Shown here: piece by piece, positions 1-6,300 of the stretch
Layout of the letters: the number at the start of each line of letters is the position of its first letter
How positions within the stretch are numbered: position 1 is the first letter of the stretch
Position numbers and translations under genes: made by a program
Assembly: GCA_039812685.1 (NCBI GenBank)
Contig: JBDIBB010000139.1
Location: 1-9,752 of the forward strand
Source: JBDIBB01 sp039812685
GTDB taxonomy: Bacteria > Acidobacteriota > Vicinamibacteria > Vicinamibacterales > JAFNAJ01
Reading direction: 5' to 3'
Length of the DNA: 9,752 bases
The notes under the pieces: generated by a model
The model's input: only the letters and a program-made list of their open reading frames with translations
What the model was told of the DNA's origin: nothing
The model's database searches: none

Positions 1-1158
1 GAGAAGTTCGACCGGAAGCTGGCGTCGGAGGAGGCGTGGCTGCGCCAGGGCGTCAAGGCGCGCCGCACGCGGAACGAGGGCCGCGTGCGGGCGCTGATGG
101 CCCTGCGCGAGCAGCGCGCGGCACGGCGGGAGCGGGCGCCGGCGGCGCGGCTGCGGGTGGAGGCCGGCGAGGCGTCGGGCAAGGTGGTGTTCGAGGCGGA
201 CCGCATCACCAGGACGTTCGGCGACACGACCGTCGTCCGCGAGTGCTCGGTCCGCGTGATGCGCGGCGATCGCATCGGCCTCATCGGGCCCAACGGCGCC
301 GGCAAGACGACGCTCATCCGCCTGCTGCTGGGCGAGTTGCCGCCCGATGCCGGCACCGTGCGGCGTGGCGCGAACCTGCAGGTGGCCTATTACGACCAGC
401 AGCGCGAGCAGCTCGATCCCGCGTGCACCGTGTTCGACACGATCGGTGAGGGCCGCGATACGGTCACCGTGAACGGCGTGACGCGGCACGTCCAGGGTTA
501 CCTGCGCGACTTCCTCTTCCCGGCCGAGCGGGCGCGATCGCCCGTGCGGGCGCTGTCGGGTGGCGAGCGCAACCGCCTGCTGCTGGCGCGGCTCTTCGCG
601 CGGCCGGCCAACGTGCTGGTCCTCGACGAGCCGACCAACGATCTCGACATCGAGACGCTCGAGCTGCTCGAGGCACAGGTGGTCGCCTTCCCCGGCACCG
701 TGCTCCTCGTCAGCCACGACCGGACGTTTCTCGACAACGTGGTGACTAGCACGCTGGTCTTCGAGGGCGACGGGCGTGTGCAGGAGTACGTGGGCGGCTA
801 CGACGACTGGCTGCGACAGCGGAGCACGACGGTTTCGACTCGTCCCGAGCCGACGCCGGCCCGCGCGGAGGACAGCGTCTCCGCGTTGCCGCCGGCGCCG
901 GCGCAGGCGATGGATCCGCGAAGCCAGGCCGCGAAGCGCCTCGGCTTCAACGAGCAGCGCGAGCTGGCCGCGCTGCCCGAACGCATCGAGGCGCTCGAGC
1001 GGGAGCTGGGCACGCTGGCGGCACGCGTGAACGCGCCGGAGTTCTATCGCGAGGAGAAGGCGGCGATTGAGGAGGCGCTGGCGCGCCTGGCCACCCTCGA
1101 GGCGGAACTCGCCTCGACCTACGCCAGGTGGGACGCGCTCGATTCCCGCAGTCGCTGA
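1..1158 (+). CDS. uup: ABC-F family ATPase, Uup type (5' truncated by window edge)
   Basis: The reading frame is open from base 1 with no start in view, so only the C-terminal 385 residues are seen; Uup proteins are about 630 residues long. In order, the window shows the charged inter-domain linker (about 1-150, rich in Arg/Glu, with the Uup-like stretch RQGVKARRTRNEGRVRAL), then the second ABC domain. That domain has Walker A GPNGAGKTT (286-312), YYDQ (about 388-399), signature LSGGER (553-570), Walker B LVLDEPTNDLD (616-648) and the H-loop SHD (712-720). A Pro/Ala-rich spacer leads to a C-terminal coiled-coil domain (about 930-1155) of the Uup DNA/RNA-binding type. ABC-F proteins are soluble, lack membrane domains, and act on the ribosome through the linker; Uup has been tied to ribosome function and to precise transposon excision. 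The C-terminal coiled coil separates Uup from EttA. The stop is TGA at 1156. Family assignment is firm; the exact role in this organism is inferred. Confidence 0.93.
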   Translation, partial: EKFDRKLASEEAWLRQGVKARRTRNEGRVRALMALREQRAARRERAPAARLRVEAGEASGKVVFEADRITRTFGDTTVVRECSVRVMRGDRIGLIGPNGAGKTTLIRLLLGELPPDAGTVRRGANLQVAYYDQQREQLDPACTVFDTIGEGRDTVTVNGVTRHVQGYLRDFLFPAERARSPVRALSGGERNRLLLARLFARPANVLVLDEPTNDLDIETLELLEAQVVAFPGTVLLVSHDRTFLDNVVTSTLVFEGDGRVQEYVGGYDDWLRQRSTTVSTRPEPTPARAEDSVSALPPAPAQAMDPRSQAAKRLGFNEQRELAALPERIEALERELGTLAARVNAPEFYREEKAAIEEALARLATLEAELASTYARWDALDSRSR

Positions 1159-1180
1159 CGCGCGTCCGGGCCCATGGCGA

Positions 1181-1201
1181 CACGACGGATCACCCGTCGT
1201 G
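1181..1201 (+). terminator. Hairpin 22 nt after the uup stop, possible terminator
   Basis: A perfect 8-bp inverted repeat (CACGACGG at 1181-1188, CCGTCGTG at 1194-1201) with a 5-nt loop ATCAC. No T-run follows, so it is not a textbook intrinsic terminator. Its position just past the uup stop, in the convergent gap, suggests a 3'-end or pausing role. Confidence 0.35.
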
Positions 1202-1228
1202 GATCATCGACGTGGTGCACCGGCGCCG

Positions 1229-1265
1229 GCCGCGCGGGGGCGGCGTGTCTGGCCGCCCCCGCGGC
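1229..1265. terminator. Strong G/C hairpin in the convergent gap, possible bidirectional terminator
   Basis: Left arm 1229-1244 and right arm 1252-1265 pair over 14 bp, with a 2-nt bulge (GC at about 1234-1235) in the left arm and a 7-nt loop GTGTCTG. The hairpin ends 2 nt before the histone-like gene's stop codon complement (1268-1270), so on the minus strand it lies immediately downstream of that gene, and on the plus strand it is about 70 nt past uup. A T-tract is absent on both sides. Its place between two converging genes supports a shared 3'-end structure. Confidence 0.45.
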
Positions 1266-1267
1266 CA

Positions 1268-1705
1268 CTACTTCTTCTTGGCAGTGCGCTTGACGGCCTT
1301 CTTCGCGGCCCTGGCCGGCGCCTTCCGGGCTGCCGGCTTCGCGGCCTTCACCGGCTTCCGCGCGGCGGCCTTGCGGGCGGGCTTCGCGGCGTTGCGGGCA
1401 GGCTTGGCAGCCTTCCGGGCGGGTTTGACGGCCTTCTTCGCGGCCTTCACCACCTTCTTCGCCGTCTTCTCCGCCGACCTGGTGGCGCTCTTCACGGCCT
1501 TCCGGATCGTCTTCGCGGCCCGCGCCGGCGCCTTCCTGGCGGCCGTCAGCTTCCGCGCCGCGGCCTTCTTCAGCGCCGCCCCCTCGGCCTTGACGCCTTC
1601 CACGACCGGCGCCACCTTCTCGGCGACCGCCGCGACGCCCTCCTTTGCCGCGTCCATCGTGCTCCCGACGACCTCGCCCAGCTTCTCGGTGATCGAGTCC
1701 GACAT
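1268..1705 (-). CDS. Histone H1-like Lys/Ala-rich DNA-binding protein
   Basis: The product has 145 residues: about 31% Ala, 22% Lys and 8% Arg. It has two parts. Residues 1 to about 45 form a mixed-charge, Val/Ala/Glu-rich probable amphipathic helix that holds eight of the nine acidic residues. Residues about 46-145 are an almost acid-free basic tail of short repeats such as KPARKAA, KPARNAA and ARKAPARAAKKA, ending KRTAKKK. The tail resembles eukaryotic H1 C-termini and bacterial H1-like proteins (HctA/HctB, AlgP-type tails), which bind DNA non-specifically and compact the nucleoid. That function is inferred from composition. The start ATG (1703-1705) has an excellent ribosome site, AGGAGGT (1714-1720), 8 nt upstream. 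All Lys codons checked are AAG. It is divergent from leuA and convergent with uup, so it is probably monocistronic. The opposite strand is also open here but lacks such support. Confidence 0.85.
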   Translation of the reverse strand: MSDSITEKLGEVVGSTMDAAKEGVAAVAEKVAPVVEGVKAEGAALKKAAARKLTAARKAPARAAKTIRKAVKSATRSAEKTAKKVVKAAKKAVKPARKAAKPARNAAKPARKAAARKPVKAAKPAARKAPARAAKKAVKRTAKKK

Positions 1706-1713
1706 GCCTGGTG

Positions 1714-1720
1714 ACCTCCT
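1714..1720 (-). promoter_or_regulatory. Ribosome binding site of the histone-like gene
   Basis: Read on the minus strand this is AGGAGGT, 8 nt before the ATG. It is the closest match to the Shine-Dalgarno consensus in the window. It fixes the start and suggests high translation, as expected for an abundant nucleoid protein. Confidence 0.75.
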
Positions 1721-1774
1721 GATCCGCCGATGGCGACCCGACAGCGGTCGCGCGTCGTTGGCGGCGACGAGGCG

Positions 1775-1780
1775 ATTCTA
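1775..1780 (-). promoter_or_regulatory. Candidate -10 element for the histone-like gene
   Basis: On the minus strand this reads TAGAAT, matching the TATAAT consensus at 5 of 6 positions, and lies about 70 nt upstream of the ATG. It sits in the least GC-rich part of the gap. No convincing -35 hexamer is found 16-18 nt upstream, so the call is tentative. Confidence 0.3.
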
Positions 1781-1846
1781 CACAAGCCGCGTGAGGATGG
1801 AGCGTTCTTCCTGCGCCCGCGCACCGCGCGTGACCGCCAACCGGCG

Positions 1847-1852
1847 TAAGAT
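1847..1852 (+). promoter_or_regulatory. Candidate -10 element for leuA
   Basis: The hexamer TAAGAT (4 of 6 matches to TATAAT) stands out in GC-rich surroundings 35 nt upstream of the leuA ATG, giving a predicted 5' leader of about 29 nt. No good -35 box is visible. Confidence 0.28.
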
Positions 1853-1887
1853 CGCCTCACCCCCCGCGCGACGGAGGCCGCGCCGCC

Positions 1888-3489
1888 ATGATTGCCAGTG
1901 ACTACGTCAGGGTCTTCGACACCACGCTGCGTGACGGCGAGCAGTCGCCCGGCGCCTCGCTGACCTCTGTCGAGAAGCTCGAGATCGCCCGGCAGCTCGC
2001 GCGGCTGGGCGTGGACGTCATCGAGGCGGGCTTTCCCGCCGCCTCGCCCGACGACCTGGCCGGCGTGCAGCGCATTGCCGACGTGGTGGGGCGCGGCCAC
2101 GAACCGGGCGAGCGCGTGCCGATCATCGCCGGCCTGGCGCGGGCCAACCGCGCCGACATCGACGCGTGCTGGCGGGCGGTGGGCGGCGCCCGGCATCCAC
2201 GCATCCACACCTTCCTCGCCACCAGCGACATCCACCTGGAGCACAAGCTGAAGATGACCCGCGACCAGGTGGTGGCGCGGGTGACGGAGATGGTCGGCTA
2301 CGCGCGATCGCTGTGCGAGGACGTGGAGTTCTCGCCGGAGGATGCCGGGCGTTCCGACATCGATTTCCTCTGCCGCGTGCTCGAGGCCGCCATCAAGGCC
2401 GGCGCCACCACGCTGAACATCCCCGACACCGTGGGCTACACGACGCCCGCCGAGTACGGGGCGCTGATCGGCGCGCTGCGCGCGCGCACGCCGGGCGCGG
2501 AAGACGTGGTGTGGTCGGTCCACTGCCACGACGACCTCGGGCTCTCCACCGCCAACACCCTGGCCGGGGTGCAGGCCGGCGCGCGCCAGGTGGAGGTGAC
2601 GGTGAACGGCATCGGCGAGCGTGCCGGCAACACCTCGCTCGAGGAGGTGGTGATGGCGCTGCGCACGCGCGCCGCGGTGTTCGGCCTGCGCACCGGCATC
2701 GATTGCGCGCAGATCGCCCGCACCTCCCGGATGGTGTCCACCTGCACCGGCATCCCCGTGCAGCCCAACAAGGCAATCGTCGGCGCCAACGCCTTCGCGC
2801 ACGAGGCCGGCATCCACCAGGACGGGATGCTGAAGCACCAGGCCACTTACGAGATCATGCGGCCCGAGACGGTGGGGGTCTCGGCCTCGCAACTGGTGAT
2901 GGGCAAGCACTCGGGACGCCACGCGCTGAAGTCGCGGCTCGAGCACCTCGGCTACCAGCTCGCCGACGCCGAGCTCGCGCGGGCCTTCGACGAGTTCAAG
3001 AAGCTCGCCGACAAGAAGAAGATCATCACCGACGCCGACCTCGAGGCCATTGTCTCCGATGAACTGTCGCAGGCTCACGAGGTGTTCGCGCTCGACGGCC
3101 TGCAGGTGGCCTGCGGCACGATGGGCCTGCCGACGGCCACCGTCCGCCTGCGCGGGCCCGATGGACAGGTGCACGTACGGGCGGCGGTGGGCACCGGCCC
3201 GGTGGACGCCTCCTACAAGGCGATCGACGCGGTCGTGCAGGCGCCCAGCACGCTGCTCGAGTTCGACGTGCACGCCATCACCGAAGGCATCGACGCGCTC
3301 GGGCGCGTGACCGTGCGCATCGAGGGAGAGCGCGCGCCGCAGGCCATCGACGCGCAGCAGGAGCGGCCCCGGCCGCGCACCTTCGGCGGCTACGGCGCCG
3401 ACACCGACATCGTCGTCGCCGCGGCCAAGGCCTACCTCAACGCGCTGAACAAGCTGCTGTCGTTTCGGGCGGCCGCGCAGCAGGGATGA
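1888..3489 (+). CDS. leuA: 2-isopropylmalate synthase
   Basis: LeuA (EC 2.3.3.13) condenses acetyl-CoA with 2-oxoisovalerate, the first committed step of leucine synthesis, in the cytoplasm. The 533-residue product has a full TIM-barrel catalytic domain: DTTLRDGEQSPG at residues 11-22 (catalytic Arg15, metal ligand Asp16), HCHDDLG from 212 (ligands His212 and His214), and NGIGERAGN at 240-248 (ligand Asn248). NKAIVGANAFAHEAGIHQDG follows, with the linker to the regulatory region. Residues about 390-525 form the LeuA dimer domain with GTGPVDASYKAID, the usual site of leucine feedback. Length fits type-1 LeuA. Citramalate or homocitrate synthase are less likely given this length and the motifs, but only a tree would exclude them. 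The start ATG has GGAGG 10 nt upstream. The stop overlaps the next gene's start in ATGA, so the two are probably co-translated. No leuB, leuC or leuD is adjacent. Confidence 0.93.
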   Translation: MIASDYVRVFDTTLRDGEQSPGASLTSVEKLEIARQLARLGVDVIEAGFPAASPDDLAGVQRIADVVGRGHEPGERVPIIAGLARANRADIDACWRAVGGARHPRIHTFLATSDIHLEHKLKMTRDQVVARVTEMVGYARSLCEDVEFSPEDAGRSDIDFLCRVLEAAIKAGATTLNIPDTVGYTTPAEYGALIGALRARTPGAEDVVWSVHCHDDLGLSTANTLAGVQAGARQVEVTVNGIGERAGNTSLEEVVMALRTRAAVFGLRTGIDCAQIARTSRMVSTCTGIPVQPNKAIVGANAFAHEAGIHQDGMLKHQATYEIMRPETVGVSASQLVMGKHSGRHALKSRLEHLGYQLADAELARAFDEFKKLADKKKIITDADLEAIVSDELSQAHEVFALDGLQVACGTMGLPTATVRLRGPDGQVHVRAAVGTGPVDASYKAIDAVVQAPSTLLEFDVHAITEGIDALGRVTVRIEGERAPQAIDAQQERPRPRTFGGYGADTDIVVAAAKAYLNALNKLLSFRAAAQQG

Positions 3490-4844
3490 CGGCCGCGATG
3501 CGCTCCCTGAAGATCGGCATCGGCGGCGTGCGCGGCATCGTGGGCGACGCGTTCACGCCGGAGCTCGTGGTCGAGTTCGCGCAGGCCTTCGCCACCTACG
3601 CCGACGGCGGGCCCATCCTGGTCTGCCGCGACTCGCGGCAGTCGGGGCCGATGGTGGCCGCGGCCGTGCACGCGGGGCTGCTGGCGGCCGGCTGCGAAAC
3701 CATCGACCTCGGCATCTGCCCCACGCCCACGCTGCAGCTCGCCGTCCGGCCGCTGGGCGCGCGGGGCGGCATCGCGATCAGCGCCGGGCACAATCCGGCC
3801 GAGTGGAACGCGCTGAAGTTCGTCCGCGAGGACGGGCTCTACCTGAACGTGACCCAGGCCGACGAGCTGCTCGACGTGTACCACCAGGGCGAGTTCGTCA
3901 AGGCGCCGTGGGATCGCGTGCCGCCGGCCGTCCGGGAACACGACGCCGTGCCGGCGCACCTGGCGGCGCTGGCGCGGCAGGTGGACGCGGCGCAGGTGCG
4001 CGCCCGGCGGCTGACGGTCGCCGTCGACTGCTGCAACGGCGCGTGCGCACGGCTCACGCCCGTCCTGCTGCGCGAGCTCGGCTGCGGCGTGCTCGCGATC
4101 AACGACGACGTGGGCGCCGCGTTTCCGCACGCACCCGAGCCGAGCCGCGCCACGGCCGCGCAGGTGGCCGCGGTGGTCCGCGCCGGGCGCGCCGACCTGG
4201 GCGTCGTTCACGACGCCGACGGCGAGCGCCTGGCGATCGTCGACGAGACCGGGCGCGCGCACTCCGAGGAGCTGACGCTGGCGCTGGCCGCGGCCATCGT
4301 CCTGCGCCACCGCGTGGGGCCCATCGTGACCAACGTGTCGACCAGCGCGCTCGTCGATCGCGTGGCGCGATCCCACGGCGCCGAGGTCGTGCGGGTGCCC
4401 GTGGGGCAGGCGTTCGTCTCGGAGGCCATCCTCGCACGCGGGGCGGTCGTCGGCGGCGAGGGCAACGGCGCCGTCGCGGTGCCCGAGGTGCAGGCCACGC
4501 ACGACGCGGGCGCGTGCCTCGCGCTGCTGGTCGGCCACCTCGCGGCGACCCACGAACCGATGTCGGCGCTCGTCGCGCAGCTGCCCGTGCTGGCCATGGT
4601 GAAGGAAGCGCACGCCGTGGCGCCGCACCTGCTGTTCTCGGCGCTCCAGGCGTTTCGCGACGACCTCGACGAGGCCGGCGCCGACGTCGACCTCACCGAC
4701 GGCGTGAAGCTCACCTGGCCCGATGCGTGGCTGCACGTGCGCGCCTCCAACACCCAGTCGCTGCTGCGCGTGATCGCCGAGGCCGACACCGCCGCGCGCG
4801 CCCGCGAGGTGGCCGACTGGGCGTGGGACCGCCTGCGGATCTGA
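3486..4844 (+). CDS. Phosphohexomutase-family protein lacking the catalytic serine (probable pseudoenzyme)
   Basis: A 452-residue alpha-D-phosphohexomutase homologue of full length, related to the next gene at close to half the residues by eye. The N-terminal GGVRG (Arg16) and the DGVKL segment are kept, but key motifs are altered. The active-site loop, normally TASHNP, reads SAGHNP with Gly101 (GGG, 3786-3788) in place of the phosphoserine. The metal loop reads DADGER, with Asp243, Asp245 and then Glu247 instead of Asp. The sugar loop GEGNG (324-328) is kept. The phosphate loop reads RASNTQS (419-425) instead of RxSNTEP. Known mutases need the phosphoserine, so ordinary mutase activity is unlikely; a regulatory, scaffold or binding role is inferred. 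The frame is intact with no stop or shift, so it is not a decayed pseudogene. Its ATG overlaps the leuA stop (ATGA), implying translational coupling. An in-frame ATG at 3498 is an alternative start. Confidence 0.85.
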   Translation: MTAAMRSLKIGIGGVRGIVGDAFTPELVVEFAQAFATYADGGPILVCRDSRQSGPMVAAAVHAGLLAAGCETIDLGICPTPTLQLAVRPLGARGGIAISAGHNPAEWNALKFVREDGLYLNVTQADELLDVYHQGEFVKAPWDRVPPAVREHDAVPAHLAALARQVDAAQVRARRLTVAVDCCNGACARLTPVLLRELGCGVLAINDDVGAAFPHAPEPSRATAAQVAAVVRAGRADLGVVHDADGERLAIVDETGRAHSEELTLALAAAIVLRHRVGPIVTNVSTSALVDRVARSHGAEVVRVPVGQAFVSEAILARGAVVGGEGNGAVAVPEVQATHDAGACLALLVGHLAATHEPMSALVAQLPVLAMVKEAHAVAPHLLFSALQAFRDDLDEAGADVDLTDGVKLTWPDAWLHVRASNTQSLLRVIAEADTAARAREVADWAWDRLRI

Positions 4845-4863
4845 CCCGGAGACCATCACCCCG

Positions 4864-6228
4864 ATGCGCGCGATCCCCACCCTGAAGATCAGCATCTCCG
4901 GCGTTCGCGGCGTGGTTGGCGCCTCGCTCACGCCCACCCTCCTCACCCGCTTCGCGCAGGCCTTCGGCACCTACGTGGGCGGCGGCCGCATCGTCGTCGG
5001 CCGCGACACGCGGACCTCCGGCGAGATGGTCTGCCAGGCGGCCACGGCGGGACTGTTGTCGGCCGGCTGCCGCATCCTCGACCTCGGTGTCTGCCCGACG
5101 CCCACCGTGCAGCTCATGGTGCGCCGCTTCCAGGCGCGCGGCGGCGTGGCGATCACCGCCAGCCACAACCCGGCCGAGTGGAACGCGCTGAAGTTCGTCG
5201 GCGCCGACGGGCTCTTCCTGTCCGGCGCCTCCGGGCGCGAGCTGCTCGACATCTACCACCAGGGCGACTACACGCGGGTGGCCGGCGACGCCATGCGCCA
5301 GGCCGAACGCGTCGAGGACGCGCTGGCGGTCCACGTCGCCGCGGTGCTCGATGCGACCGGGCCGCTGCCGGCGCGGCAGCCGCCGCTGCGCGTGGCCATC
5401 GACGCGTGCAACGGCGCGGGCTCGATCGTGTCGCAGCAGCTGCTGGCCGCGCTCGGCGTCGACGTCGTGGCGATCAACGTGACGCCGGACGGGCGGTTCC
5501 CCAGGCCAGCCGAGCCGACGCCCGCCGCGCTGGGCCAGCTCTCGGAGGCGGTGCGCGCCGGCGGCTGCGACATCGGGTTCGCCCAGGACATGGACGCCGA
5601 CCGGCTCGCCGTCGTCGACGAGACCGGGCGGCCCATCGGCGAGGACCTCACGCTGCTGCTTGCCTGCCAGCGCGTGCTGTCGGTGACACCGGGGCCCGTG
5701 GTCACCAACGTGGCCACGACCCACGCGATCGAGGCGGTGGCCGCGGCTTACGGCTGCGCCGTGACGCGGTCGGCGGTTGGCGAGGCGAACGTCACCGAGA
5801 CCATGCGCCGGGTGGGCGCCGTCATCGGCGGCGAGGGCAACGGCGGCGTGATCTACCCGCGCATCAACTTCGCGCGCGACAGCCTGGTGGGCATGGCGCT
5901 CATCCTCCATCGTCTGGCCGCCGACGGCCGGTCGCTGTCGGCGATCGTGGCCGGGATCCCCGCGCTGGTGATGGTCAAGCGCCAGTTCGCCTGTCCGAGC
6001 CATCGTGTCGGCGACGTGTTGCGCGCGGCGCGCGCGGCCTACGCGGGCGCGCCGATCGACGCGCGCGACGGCCTGAAGGTGACCCTCCCGTCCGGCTGGT
6101 TCCTGCTGCGCGGATCCAACACCGAGCCGATCGTGCGGCTGATCGCCGAGGCGGCGTCGGAGGAGGCCGCCGCGGCCATCGCCGACGAGGCGTTCGCGCG
6201 GGTGGCGCACGCCTGCGTCGCCGGGTGA
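4864..6228 (+). CDS. Phosphohexomutase, GlmM/ManB type (phosphoglucosamine or phosphomannomutase)
   Basis: A 454-residue cytoplasmic alpha-D-phosphohexomutase that should interconvert hexose 6- and 1-phosphates through a phosphoserine, Mg-dependent mechanism. All four active-site loops are intact: TASHNP with catalytic Ser100 (AGC at 5161-5163); DMDADR with Asp242, Asp244, Asp246 and Arg247; GEGNGGV with Glu324; and RGSNTEP (416-422), which binds the substrate phosphate. The N-terminal SGVRG (Arg15) is also present. Length is normal. The GEGNGG sugar loop resembles archaeal-type and other GlmM/ManB proteins. Substrate cannot be settled from sequence: glucosamine phosphate (cell wall UDP-GlcNAc) is likeliest, with mannose or glucose phosphate as alternatives. 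GGAGA (4848-4852) lies 11 nt before the ATG. The gene follows its catalytically altered paralogue after only 19 nt, so the two are probably co-transcribed with leuA. Confidence 0.9.
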   Translation: MRAIPTLKISISGVRGVVGASLTPTLLTRFAQAFGTYVGGGRIVVGRDTRTSGEMVCQAATAGLLSAGCRILDLGVCPTPTVQLMVRRFQARGGVAITASHNPAEWNALKFVGADGLFLSGASGRELLDIYHQGDYTRVAGDAMRQAERVEDALAVHVAAVLDATGPLPARQPPLRVAIDACNGAGSIVSQQLLAALGVDVVAINVTPDGRFPRPAEPTPAALGQLSEAVRAGGCDIGFAQDMDADRLAVVDETGRPIGEDLTLLLACQRVLSVTPGPVVTNVATTHAIEAVAAAYGCAVTRSAVGEANVTETMRRVGAVIGGEGNGGVIYPRINFARDSLVGMALILHRLAADGRSLSAIVAGIPALVMVKRQFACPSHRVGDVLRAARAAYAGAPIDARDGLKVTLPSGWFLLRGSNTEPIVRLIAEAASEEAAAAIADEAFARVAHACVAG

Positions 6229-6245
6229 CGGCCGCGGCTCCGGGG

Positions 6246-6251
6246 TAGACT
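6246..6251 (+). promoter_or_regulatory. Candidate -10 element for the M16 gene pair
   Basis: TAGACT (4 of 6 to TATAAT) lies in the 72-nt gap after the second mutase, 49 nt before the M16 start. GTGACG at 6225-6230, spaced by 15 nt, is a poor -35 candidate. It suggests the peptidase pair has its own promoter, although read-through from upstream is possible because no terminator is evident in the gap. Confidence 0.28.
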
Positions 6252-6300
6252 GCTGCAGGCGGCCCGCGACGATGGCCGCGATCAGGGAAAGGCTGAGGGC

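Larger units (their letters stand above)
1706..1887. promoter_or_regulatory. Divergent intergenic region between the histone-like gene and leuA
   Basis: A 182-bp gap that must hold promoters for both flanking genes. It carries the two -10-like hexamers listed separately, plus the ribosome sites for both genes (AGGAGGT at 1714-1720 on the minus strand; GGAGG at 1873-1877 on the plus strand, 10 nt before the leuA ATG). I see no leucine-rich leader peptide, no T-box-like structure and no clear operator palindrome. Confidence 0.5.

Noticed and set aside
1286..1540. Repeats within the histone-like gene as a CRISPR or tandem-repeat array
   Set aside because: The repeats are irregular, short and in frame, and come from KPA/KAA peptide repeats; there are no uniform repeats or spacers.
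1706..1887. Leucine attenuator or T-box upstream of leuA
   Set aside because: No Leu-rich leader ORF, specifier-like structure or terminator/antiterminator pair can be seen.
1128..1901. Plus-strand open frame across the histone-like gene, giving a Phe/Ala-rich pseudo-membrane protein
   Set aside because: It overlaps the ends of uup and leuA, has no ribosome site, and is the mirror of Lys-rich codons; the minus-strand frame has a near-ideal ribosome site.
1570..3273. Long minus-strand open frame opposite leuA
   Set aside because: It is His/Arg/Gly/Ala-rich with no recognisable motifs, lies antisense to a well-supported LeuA, and is typical of open antisense frames in very GC-rich DNA.
1888..3489. 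Citramalate or homocitrate synthase instead of LeuA
   Set aside because: Length, motif set and the complete LeuA dimer domain fit type-1 LeuA better, though this was judged without a phylogeny.
3486..4844. The upstream mutase as a sequencing error or decayed pseudogene
   Set aside because: Three separate motifs have changed, the Ser codon needs two substitutions, and the full 452-codon frame is intact with good residue conservation elsewhere.
3432..6210. Two long minus-strand open frames opposite the mutase genes (3432-4970 and 4711-6210)
   Set aside because: Both have the same low-information His/Arg-rich composition and resemble each other only because the sense genes are paralogues.
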